64,000 nucleotides of DNA from Parafrankia irregularis (lineage in GTDB: Bacteria; Actinomycetota; Actinomycetes; Frankiales; Frankiaceae). Shown in pieces: positions 24,806 through 32,431 of the stretch. The notes below the pieces were generated by a model. It saw nothing but the letters and a program-made list of their open reading frames with translations. It did no database searches and was not told the DNA's origin. The position numbers were made by a program, and so were the translations under genes. Each line of letters opens with the position of its first letter. Positions within the stretch are counted from its first letter, which is position 1. Location of the stretch: contig NZ_FAOZ01000007.1 in NCBI RefSeq assembly GCF_001536285.1, positions 137,360 to 201,359 on the forward strand, written 5' to 3'.

Positions 24806-26020
24806 TCAGCGGTGGCCGGCGAGGGCCTCTTCGCGGAGCCGTTCGACGGGGTGCGGGCCCTCGGTCTCAAGCCGGTACTCCGCCCCGAAGCGGTCCCGGT
24901 GGGCGTCGATGACCTCCTCGCTGGGGCTGCCGCCCGCGTTGACCTTCCTGAGGTTGTCCTGGAACCGGTGGTGCGCGTCCATCACGTAGCCGGTACCGAG
25001 GCTGGTCAGGTCGAGCTGCGTGGCGAGCACCTCTCGGACGTACTGCTTGTTCGGCTCCAGCAGGACCGGCTCGGGCAGCGCGGCCGGCAGCACCTCGGCC
25101 GCCTCCCGACCGTCGTAGCGCTTCAACAGGTCGGCGGCGATCCGCAGCTGCTCGATCTCCATGGCCAGGTGCAGGTCCCAGAGCCGGGCGATGCGCGGGT
25201 CGGTCTCCTGGCCGGCGAACGAGTGGTACATGTAGCACTCGTTGTACTCGTGCAGGACCAGCTGCTCGAACCAGCTCTCGCCCGGGTCGAGCATCGATTC
25301 GTACTGCGTCACGTGCTCTTCCTCGACCATCGCGATCTCCGCGTAGAGGGAGCGCGCGATGGGCTCCAGGTACCGGTTCCCGATGGTCATGTAGAAGTTC
25401 ATGGTCTGCTGCTCGGCCGCGGTGATCGTGAGGGCGTGCAACCGGCTGAGCGGGTCGACCGTGTGCTTGTCGTAGTGCCGGCGGATGTTGTCGGCGGGGT
25501 GGCGGTGCTCGACCTGTGTGGGCCGCCCCGGCATCACCTCGGTAAGCCGGTGGACCACCTGCTCGGCCTTCTTCCCCTCCAGCAGCTCGTAGAGGTTCGC
25601 GTACCGGTACAGGTGGTCGAAATCTTCCAACAGGCCGAAATCGTAGGTCTGCTTCAGGTAAGGATCAGGCTCACTGCGAGCCAGCCACGCGGTGAGGTCG
25701 ACGGCCTCCTGCTCGTAGCCAAGGGTGACCTCCAACGTCGATTCCTCGCCCGGAATCAACCAGTTCACGGCTTTCTGCTGCTGTTGCTCGATGCGGCGGA
25801 TCTCCGCAAGCGCGGCCTTCACCTCCGGGACGTCGGTGTGCCGGGCGAACTGGTGGCTGAACAGCACCGCCTCGACCTCGATGCCGTTCATCGCGATCAC
25901 CCGGCACCGGGTGTACGGGTCGACCGCCGCCTTGTCGTACGGCTCGACATTGAGTTCCGACCAGTTCCGCACCTGATCGTCCAGAGCGATGCCCTTCTCT
26001 TCGAGCGGATTGAAACGCAC
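24806..26020 (-). CDS. Large ferritin-like protein, possible double bundle
   Basis: A 404-residue soluble protein, rich in Glu, His and Tyr. Candidate metal-ligand helices are ALAEIRRIEQQQQKAVNWLIP and EVTLGYEQEAVDLTAW in the first half. In the second half are TITAAEQQTMNFYMTIGNRY, YAEIAMVEEEHVTQYES (E-x2-H pattern) and LHLAMEIEQLRIAADLL. This repeated E...ExxH arrangement suggests two ferritin-like bundles in one chain. The GTG start at 26020 has GGGAGG five bases upstream, so GTG is preferred. Such proteins are frequent in actinobacteria as unnamed ferritin-like proteins. The diiron function is inferred and not shown. Confidence 0.65.
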   Translation of the reverse strand: MRFNPLEEKGIALDDQVRNWSELNVEPYDKAAVDPYTRCRVIAMNGIEVEAVLFSHQFARHTDVPEVKAALAEIRRIEQQQQKAVNWLIPGEESTLEVTLGYEQEAVDLTAWLARSEPDPYLKQTYDFGLLEDFDHLYRYANLYELLEGKKAEQVVHRLTEVMPGRPTQVEHRHPADNIRRHYDKHTVDPLSRLHALTITAAEQQTMNFYMTIGNRYLEPIARSLYAEIAMVEEEHVTQYESMLDPGESWFEQLVLHEYNECYMYHSFAGQETDPRIARLWDLHLAMEIEQLRIAADLLKRYDGREAAEVLPAALPEPVLLEPNKQYVREVLATQLDLTSLGTGYVMDAHHRFQDNLRKVNAGGSPSEEVIDAHRDRFGAEYRLETEGPHPVERLREEALAGHR

Positions 26021-26259
26021 GTCGCCTCCCTGGCTGGCCGATCACACCACCAGGAACCTCCCGGATTCGACCGGCTCTCCTCCGGTCTGTTCGCAGACCG
26101 CGGAGGCAAACCCGATCGGGGCCGGGGCGAACAGAGACCCACGCCGCGGAGCAACACCCGCCAGGGAGGCAGCGGGGCGCGTCATGTGCGGCACCGCACC
26201 ACCGCCGGAACCGGACATCCTGCGTGGAGAGGCCGCACACAAGTTCGGTCGGCTCGACG

Positions 26260-27426
26260 TCACCCGGGTTGTTCGCGCCGTGCATCGCCGGGTCGGTCAG
26301 GAACGACGAACGGATGATCGGAGGCTTCCTCCCAGTCCCGGATGAGCAGGTTGCGGGCCTCGTCGAGTACCTCGTTCACCGGCACTTCGGCGACGAAGGA
26401 GGGGTCGTGGGAGCAGCGCCCCCGGGTCTGGCCGGCGCCGCAGTCCGGGCAGGTGGTCTGGAAGGATGTCGCGACACGATGCCGGGCCCGTACCAGCGGG
26501 GCGGCGTTCACCACGTTCCCGCACCAGAAGATCCCCACGGTCGGCGTGCCGACCGCCGCGGCGAGGTGCCGTGGCCCGGAGTCGTTCCCGATCATCAGGT
26601 CGACCTCGGAGAGGAGACCGACCAGACCAGGCAGTGAGAGCCGTCCGGTCAGGTCCGATGGCTGTGAGCGGGCATGGGCGAGCAGCCGCATGGCCAGGAC
26701 GCTGTCTTCTCGACCACCGACGACCAGCACGCGCGCTCCCTCGCGGGCCAGTTCGTCGGCGACGGCGGCGAATCGATCCACCGGCCACCGCCGCCGCGGA
26801 TCACCGGCTCCCGGGTGCAGGGCTACCAGCGGGCGAGCGCCGCGGAGATCGGCCAGCTCATCAGCCACTTCGCAGTGGTCGGAGGGAAGGACCGACAACG
26901 ACGGCAGGAGGTCGACCGGGTCGGCACCGACAAGCCCGACTATCTCCAGAGCGCGCAGCGTCTCGTGTTGCAGATGGCGAAAGGGGAGAGACCGGTCCAG
27001 CCGGGGTGCCCCGATGTCACGCCCGCCCACCGTGATTCTCGCGCCCAGGCTGTCCAGCAGTGGCGTCGAATAGGCCCCGCCTCCGTGCAGCTGCACCGCG
27101 AGGTCGTAGCAGGCGGCCCGGTGCCGCTGAACGAAGGCCTTGCGCTGCCCGTCGCCGGTGTGCGGGTGGGCCGTCGCACGGCTGGTCACGCCCGGCCAGG
27201 CCGGGACGACATCGGCCTCGTCCCAGGGGCCCGGGCGGTCCCGAAGCAGTTGTGTGTGCCACGGCAGTCCGAGATACACGAGGCGCGCCGTCGGGTACGC
27301 CGCACGCAGCGCCTCCAGCGCGGGCAGGGCGAGGACGAAGTCCCCGAGCCCACTGGCCCGCAGCACGACGATCCCGTGCACGTCCTCGACGCGGGAGGGG
27401 GCCCGACCGACATCAGGATTCGACAC
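26260..27426 (-). CDS. GT9 family (heptosyltransferase-like) glycosyltransferase outside the main locus
   Basis: A 388-residue GT9 protein. The acceptor-side loop is LRASGLGDFVLALPALEAL (about 22-40). Donor-side motifs are ALHPGAGDPRRRWPVDRF, LMIGNDSGPRHLAAAVGTP and FWCGNVVNAAP, then a cysteine cluster (CPDCGAGQTRGRCSHDP). It starts at the GTG at 27426, is about 9 kb away from the heptose operons and stands alone. It is the fifth GT9 of the window. It probably works on the same glycan or on a related one, but its separate position means independent regulation. No RBS was clearly seen. Confidence 0.84.
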   Translation of the reverse strand: MSNPDVGRAPSRVEDVHGIVVLRASGLGDFVLALPALEALRAAYPTARLVYLGLPWHTQLLRDRPGPWDEADVVPAWPGVTSRATAHPHTGDGQRKAFVQRHRAACYDLAVQLHGGGAYSTPLLDSLGARITVGGRDIGAPRLDRSLPFRHLQHETLRALEIVGLVGADPVDLLPSLSVLPSDHCEVADELADLRGARPLVALHPGAGDPRRRWPVDRFAAVADELAREGARVLVVGGREDSVLAMRLLAHARSQPSDLTGRLSLPGLVGLLSEVDLMIGNDSGPRHLAAAVGTPTVGIFWCGNVVNAAPLVRARHRVATSFQTTCPDCGAGQTRGRCSHDPSFVAEVPVNEVLDEARNLLIRDWEEASDHPFVVPDRPGDARREQPG

Positions 27427-28122
27427 GGCTACCCGGCAGGGATCGACACGATGCTGTCAGAGCTACCCAGGTGCCCGCGTGCCAGACGGTGACCAGGTCC
27501 GCTGCGGCGGTGATCTCGGCAGCGGAGCTCGCGGCGCCAGAACTCTCGGTGACCGGGCAAATGTTCACCCGCTGGGCCAGGCGCTCGATCAGGTCGTGTT
27601 CGTCCAAGGACAGGGTCATGTTCAACGCCGGTCACGGCCCTGCCGCCGTCAGCGGCAGTGGCAGGACGAACGTCATCTCACCGCTGAGGGCTGGTGCCGC
27701 TCGCAGGCGAGGCTCTCCAGCCTTGAGTCCCCGGACAGATGCCGTCACGCCGTGTCAATGCCCGTCCACGGAGCTTCGACACGCCATGGGGAGCTGGGCA
27801 TCGACCGGCACACCGACATGGAGGAGCCTGCCCGGGGCCTGGGAGGCGGTCAGGCGTTGCCGCACCGTGGCCTGAACGGGGACGTCTGGCGCAGAGCCGG
27901 TCGCCGGCACCAGATCTGGGCCTCTCATGTGAGCGCGGCGGCACGGTGGTCGTGCTGCGCTTCGATCGCCCACCGATCGAAGTCGAGCGCCGGGGACGAC
28001 CTCTCGGTGGTCACCGTCGACGGCGCCTGGCCCGATCAACTGATCGCGCGAATGAAGCCGTGTTGTCGCCCCCCGGGCGGGAAGGCCTAGGAAGACCACA
28101 TGAACGGCCCTGAGGAGAGATG
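27427..28122. other. About 0.7 kb without a supported gene
   Basis: Short open frames on both strands show no recognisable domain. Pieces such as GGTVVVLRFDRPPIEVE and DDLSVVTVDGAWPDQL appear in two different plus frames close together (27930-28060), which could be the remains of a frameshifted gene. I could not assign them. The last 20 bases contain the GAGGAG ribosome site of the SRPBCC gene. Confidence 0.4.
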
Positions 28123-28578
28123 ATGGCCACAGTAGCGGAATCGATCGACGTCGCGGTACCGGTCCGCACCGCCTACAACCAGTGGACCCAGTTCGAGTCC
28201 TTCCCGCATTTCATGAACGGCGTGGAATCCATAGACCAGGTCGACGCCACGCACACCCGCTGGCACATCAAGGTGGGCGGGCAGGAGCGCGAGTTCGACG
28301 CGACGATTACCGAGCAGCTGCCGGACGAGCGGGTCGCCTGGAAGAGTACGGACGGCCCCACCCACGCCGGCGTGGTGACCTTCCACCGGCTGGGCGCCGA
28401 CGAGACCCGGGTGACCGTCCAGCTGGACTGGCAGCCCGAGGGCGTGGCCGAGAAGATCGGTTCCGCCGTCGGCGCGGACGACCGGCGAGTGAAGGCCGAC
28501 CTCAAGCGGTTCAAGGCGTTCATCGAGGAGCGCGGAACGGAATCCGGTGCCTGGCGTGGTCAGGTCAGTCAGCCCTGA
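28123..28578 (+). CDS. SRPBCC family protein (cyclase/dehydrase-like), complete copy
   Basis: A 151-residue START-like protein: ESIDVAVPVRTAYNQWTQFESFPHFMNGVE at the start, then WHIKVGGQEREFDATITEQLPDERVAW and the C-terminal helix RRVKADLKRFKAFIEERG. This is the typical actinobacterial SRPBCC stress-type protein with a hydrophobic cavity. Two ATGs (28120 and 28123) follow GAGGAG; the spacing favours 28123. Its C-terminal half is nearly identical to the partial gene at 1-251, in the same orientation 28 kb away. Ligand unknown. Confidence 0.9.
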   Translation: MATVAESIDVAVPVRTAYNQWTQFESFPHFMNGVESIDQVDATHTRWHIKVGGQEREFDATITEQLPDERVAWKSTDGPTHAGVVTFHRLGADETRVTVQLDWQPEGVAEKIGSAVGADDRRVKADLKRFKAFIEERGTESGAWRGQVSQP

Positions 28579-29187
28579 CGTCACGGCCGCTCGCCGACGA
28601 CTGCCGTGCGTGCCACGAGACGGCGGCGGCTCATCGTCACACGGCGGTGATCCGTCCACTCGGACGAACAGTGGAAGTCAAGATTCGCAGTGGCCAGGAC
28701 CAGGGTTGTGCGCGCTGCCGACAGAACTTCTGTGTCTGGTCGAGTGGATCAGGCCTCGATGTGCCACTGGTGGTGATCTTTTGACTGGCATCGTGCTGCT
28801 GGCGGCATCCGTAAGTGACCTTCCGGCGATATCGGAGGTCGACGCGATGTTGGAGGAGCTTCGCCGGATGCCTCGGACTGTGCAGACCACCGCACTCACG
28901 GATGATCTCCTGGAATTTCGTTTACTGCTCGCGGAGACGTCGACGGGCCAGAGTTGTTAGCTGGAGGCAATAGTCGGCGGCTGACGGCCATGTCGTCCGA
29001 TCAGGAGGAGCGACCGAAGATGCGGGCTCCGGCGCGGGATCGTGCGCTGACACGCCAGACCGGTCCCATCTTTGACTCTGCTGTGCTACGCGGCGCCCTG
29101 AAAGGCCGCGGTGGCCGCGAGGTCCGGTTCGACGCGGACCAGGACGACTCGGCGGAGTGTGGAGCCAGCCGGAGGGGAGACGTCAGG
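28579..29187. other. Intergenic stretch with a possible very small gene
   Basis: An open frame from a TTG at 28781 or GTG at 28793 to a TAG at 28958-28960 would give 55-59 residues (SVSDLPAISEVDAMLEELRRMP in the middle). Codon use is not strongly GC3-biased and no clear ribosome site exists, so I do not call it a gene. Nothing else is supported here. Confidence 0.35.
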
Positions 29188-29724
29188 ATGGGCAACGCCG
29201 AATGCGCCCTGGCGTTGGCGGGAGGCTACGTCCTGGGTCGGACCAAGAAGGCGAAGACGGCCATCGGGGTGGGCCTGTGGCTCTCCGGCCGCAGCTACCA
29301 CGCCAAGGACATCCTCCGTGACCAGGCCGTACGGCTGATGCGCTCGACGGCGGGCGAGCAACTGATCAACCAGATCAGAGGCCCGGCCCTGGACGCCGGC
29401 CGGCGCGCGGCGGCGGGAGCGTACGAGGCGCAGCTTGATCGGCTCTCGGGTGCGCTGGCGGAACGCACGGCGCGCCTGACGGAGACTGCCCGTGAATCCG
29501 CCGAACGTGAAGCCGCGTCGGGCGCGCCTGACCGGAGCCATGATGGCGATCGGAAAAGCGACGTCGGAGACGACGGCACCGTCGATCAGCAGGACAGCGA
29601 CGAGGCCGGGAGGGGCTTCCCCGAGCGTCGGGTCCGGGGCAGGTCCCCAGGACCACGCCGGGATGTCCGCCGCGAGCCGCAGGGACGAGCGGCGCAGGCA
29701 TCTGCCCGTGGAGGCAGCCGGTGA
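29188..29724 (+). CDS. Unknown protein with GYVLGRTKK-type hydrophobic N-terminus
   Basis: A 178-residue protein. The ATG at 29188 is preceded by GGAGGGGA at 29171-29178, so I use it rather than the longer frame from 28954. The N-terminal ALALAGGYVLGRTKKAKTAIGVGLWLSG is a short hydrophobic hairpin pattern that I associate with small actinobacterial proteins, including some encoded near gas vesicle genes, though no gas vesicle gene is present here. The middle (75-120) is helical and Ala-rich; the C-terminal 60 residues are charged, Gly/Arg/Asp-rich and probably disordered. Role unknown. Confidence 0.6.
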   Translation: MGNAECALALAGGYVLGRTKKAKTAIGVGLWLSGRSYHAKDILRDQAVRLMRSTAGEQLINQIRGPALDAGRRAAAGAYEAQLDRLSGALAERTARLTETARESAEREAASGAPDRSHDGDRKSDVGDDGTVDQQDSDEAGRGFPERRVRGRSPGPRRDVRREPQGRAAQASARGGSR

Positions 29725-29782
29725 CCGGTGGCACGGACGAGGCGGACGACTGGCGCAGCCTGAGCCGAAGGACATCCGCCGT

Positions 29783-30271
29783 TGCCCGATCGTCATGCTG
29801 GGCTACCACAACAACCCCGAGGCGACCCGGCAGACCATCGACCCGGCCGGCTGGCTGCATACCGGTGACGTCGCCACCCACGACGGGCTGGGTCACTTCT
29901 TCGTGGTCGACCGACTCAAGGACATGATCGTAACCGGCGGCTACAACATCTACCCCGCTGAGATCGAACGCGTGCTGATCGGTCATCCGGCGGTTGCGCT
30001 GGTCGCCGTCGGCCGAGAGCCCGATCCGGTCAAGGGCGAGGTCGCACACGCGTACGTGGTGCCCGCCGCCCGTGCCAGAACGGACACCATGGCCGGCATG
30101 GGGGCCGAGGCCGACGCCGAGGAGCTGCTGGCCTACTGCCGCACGCGGCTGGCGGCCTACAAGGTGCCCCGAGCCGTCCACTTCGTCGATGCCCTTCCGA
30201 CGACCTCCAGCGGCAAGCTGATGCGCCGCAAGCTCCGGCAGGGCCAGTCGAGCGGCGCGCCGGACGCCTGA
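29783..30271 (+). pseudogene. C-terminal fragment of an acyl-CoA synthetase (AMP-binding)
   Basis: From about 29783 the frame encodes the typical end of an ANL-family acyl-CoA ligase: VMLGYHNNPEATRQT, GWLHTGDVATHD, VVDRLKDMIVTGGYNIYPAEIE, and the catalytic-lysine region SSGKLMRRKL. The normal N-terminal 350 or so residues, with the P-loop TSGTTG, are missing. Upstream sequence in this frame is unrelated low-complexity sequence overlapping the previous gene. An internal ATG at 29795 could in theory give a free C-terminal domain, but a decayed gene is more likely. Complete paralogs are at 60675 and 63460. Confidence 0.8.
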
Positions 30272-30316
30272 GAGCACACAGGAGCTCCGGCACACCGCCC
30301 AGTGGCGGCTGTGGTT

Positions 30317-31480
30317 CTAGGAGACGCCGCGGCCCAGGAGCGCGACGGCGGTGAACAGGGCGCCGGCACCGCCGCCGGTGCACAGGGCCACCTGTGCGTC
30401 GGGCACCTGCAGCGGGCCGCAGGTGCCGCGCAGCTGCTCGACGCCGCGGACGACGCGCTGCAGCATCTGCGGAGCGGCCCCGGCGTGGCTGAACGACAGG
30501 GTACCGCCGTCGGTGGTCACCGGGTGGCTGCCGTCGATCGCGATGCGGCCGTCCTCGACGAACGGGCCGCCCTCTCCCGGGCCACAGAAACCGAACGCCT
30601 CCAGCTGGCGGATGATCTCGAACGAGAAGGGGTCGTACAGCTCCAGGACGTCGATGTCGTCGCGGTGTAGTCCGCTGGTGTGCAGTGCCCGCTCGAAGGC
30701 TCGTCCGCCGACCTCGCCGTTGACCAGGGTGCCGGAACGGCCGCTGTGGTCCCAGGCGGGGGGGAAGCGGTAGCTGGGCCCGAAATGGTCCGCGCCACCG
30801 CCGAGAACCTGGATGGACGGCCGGGGCAGGTCGGCCGCGCGCTCGGCGGTGGTGAGCAGCAGGGCGCAGCCGCCCTCGGCCGTCATCGAGCAGTCGAGCA
30901 GGTGGAACGGGTCGGCGACCATGCGGGAGGCGAGTACATCGGCGGCGGTGAACGGGCCGCGCCCGACATACACGGCGGCCGGGTTCGCATGCCCGTTGTT
31001 GCGGATCGTCGCCGCGACGGTGGCGAGCTGCTCGGACGTCGTCCCGTAGGTGATCATGTGTCGGCGGGCGACAAGCGCGAACTCGGCGGCGGTGAACAGG
31101 CCCCAGGGGACCACGAACTCGTTCTCGGGGCGGGTCCACGGTGCGGTCGCGGCCCGGTCCGTGTAGGTGCCGGCGTCGGCAGCGGCTATCAGCACCGTGT
31201 CGACCTGCCCGGTTTCGATCGCGGCAGCCGCCTCGAGCACCATCGAGACCCCGAACTGACTGCCCTGCCAACAGGGACCGAGCCCGAGATCGTAGATCAG
31301 GCCGGCGCTCTCGCCACCGGCGGACAGGCCGTCCACCGCGGCGAGCGGCACGCCCGCGTCCGCCAGGACGCCCGCGACGGCGTCGAGCAGCAGGGTGCGG
31401 GACGTCTCGCCCGGCAGCCGGCGGGCCTGGACGGTGTTGTAGACGCCGGCAATCACTGCCGGCTTCCGCTTGCGGGTCAT
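30317..31480 (-). CDS. Thiolase-like protein (Ltp2/SCP-x type lipid-transfer protein)
   Basis: A 387-residue thiolase-fold protein (VIAGVYNTVQARRLPGETSRTLLLDAV, VLIAAADAGTYTD, NNGHANPAAVYVG, DCSMTAEGGCALLL, DVLELYDPFSFEIIRQLEAFGFC, and the end LCTGGGAGALFTAVALLGRG). It lacks the active-site Cys patterns of true thiolases at the usual places. This group includes Ltp2, the retro-aldolase of steroid side-chain degradation, which works with a DUF35 partner. A DUF35 gene is indeed in the same operon (36294-36896). GGGAG precedes the ATG at 31480. Last gene of the minus operon. An aldolase role is inferred. Confidence 0.82.
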   Translation of the reverse strand: MTRKRKPAVIAGVYNTVQARRLPGETSRTLLLDAVAGVLADAGVPLAAVDGLSAGGESAGLIYDLGLGPCWQGSQFGVSMVLEAAAAIETGQVDTVLIAAADAGTYTDRAATAPWTRPENEFVVPWGLFTAAEFALVARRHMITYGTTSEQLATVAATIRNNGHANPAAVYVGRGPFTAADVLASRMVADPFHLLDCSMTAEGGCALLLTTAERAADLPRPSIQVLGGGADHFGPSYRFPPAWDHSGRSGTLVNGEVGGRAFERALHTSGLHRDDIDVLELYDPFSFEIIRQLEAFGFCGPGEGGPFVEDGRIAIDGSHPVTTDGGTLSFSHAGAAPQMLQRVVRGVEQLRGTCGPLQVPDAQVALCTGGGAGALFTAVALLGRGVS

Positions 31481-31546
31481 GTCGCTCCCGTCATGGTGGA
31501 CGTGGCCGGGCAGGCGCGACGGACCCGTCGCCAGCAGCGGAGCCGG

Positions 31547-32323
31547 TCAGCCCCTGGTGCCTGTGTGCTCGTCGGAGCGGCTGGCGCCGTCCCGGTCCCC
31601 ATCGTCGTCATCGTCGTCGTCGTATTCGTGCAGCGGTGGTGGGCCGGCCGTCGGCGGGCGCGGTTCGGTCGGGCGGCAGGTGATCTCGTCCCGGAGCTGG
31701 GTGAGGTTCGCGATCTCGGCGTACAGCCGGCGCAGGACGTAGTCGCCGACGGCGCGGGAGTGGCGCAGGCGTGGCACGTTGTCCAGGCCCATCTCGCGGG
31801 CCCGGCGCCGGCCCCACTGCAGGTCGTCGATCGCCGCGTGGGTCCGTTCCAGGTGCTGGTCGAGCAGGCGGACGATGCGGTCCGGGTCGCCCTGGGCGCC
31901 GAGCCACACCCGCAGCAGGACCGGATCCTTGAGCACCACCGGTTCGTCGTCGGGCAGGTCGTCCAGCCAGTTTCGGAGCACCGTCCGGCCGGCGTCGGTG
32001 ATCTCGTGGACCAACGTGCGCCGGACCCGCGGTGCCGGTACCTCCGTGGCGGTGACCAGGCCGAGCTCGGCGAGCCGGGTCAACTCCTTGCGGATGTGGC
32101 TGACGGCCGGCGCCCAGTAGAAGAAGCGCAGGCTGAACTCGGCTCTGGTCTTCAGCTCGACCGCGGACATCGGCAGGTCGGCGACGGCGAGCAGACCGAG
32201 CACGGCGTAGCTGGTGGGCGGCAGTCCGGCCGCGTCCCGTCGGGCCACCGCCGCATCCCTCCTCGCCACGCGGTCCGTCCCCATCCGCTGGGCGCCGCGA
32301 TCTTCCCCTGGCGCGTCTGGCAT
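31547..32323 (-). CDS. PadR family transcriptional regulator with poly-Asp tail
   Basis: A regulator of about 258 residues from the ATG at 32323; in-frame ATGs at 32284 and an open frame up to 32404 leave the start uncertain. The winged-helix N-terminal domain starts at LPPTSYAVLGLLAVADLPMSAVELKTRAEFSLRFFYWAPAVS in pieces typical of PadR, followed by ITDAGRTVLRNWL and a PadR C-terminal helical region with LLDQHLERTHAAIDDLQWG. The last 30 residues are unusual: a Pro-rich linker and DDDDDDDGDRDG, encoded by a (GTC/ATC) triplet repeat at 31601-31623. It sits inside the catabolic operon and probably regulates it. Confidence 0.8.
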   Translation of the reverse strand: MPDAPGEDRGAQRMGTDRVARRDAAVARRDAAGLPPTSYAVLGLLAVADLPMSAVELKTRAEFSLRFFYWAPAVSHIRKELTRLAELGLVTATEVPAPRVRRTLVHEITDAGRTVLRNWLDDLPDDEPVVLKDPVLLRVWLGAQGDPDRIVRLLDQHLERTHAAIDDLQWGRRRAREMGLDNVPRLRHSRAVGDYVLRRLYAEIANLTQLRDEITCRPTEPRPPTAGPPPLHEYDDDDDDDGDRDGASRSDEHTGTRG

Positions 32324-32431
32324 CTCCCCGCGCGCCTCCGCCACCCTAAGGGAACGCCCCGCCCGCCGAGCCGGGCTCCCCGCCAGGCGAGCGAGGCGCC
32401 CCACCGGTCGGCCAGGCTGAGACGGCCATTG

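Noticed and set aside
23918-26317. A 799-residue plus-strand open frame
   Set aside because: It runs antisense to the two ferritin-like genes, whose frames show clear codon bias, helical patterns and ribosome sites. The antisense product has no recognisable domain.
27413-27625. A 70-residue minus-strand open frame before the fifth GT9
   Set aside because: It overlaps the GT9 start by 14 bases like an operon partner would, but it has no recognisable domain or ribosome site.
29188-29724. A gas vesicle accessory protein
   Set aside because: Only the GYVLGRTKK-type start is reminiscent of such proteins; no gvp gene is present in the window.
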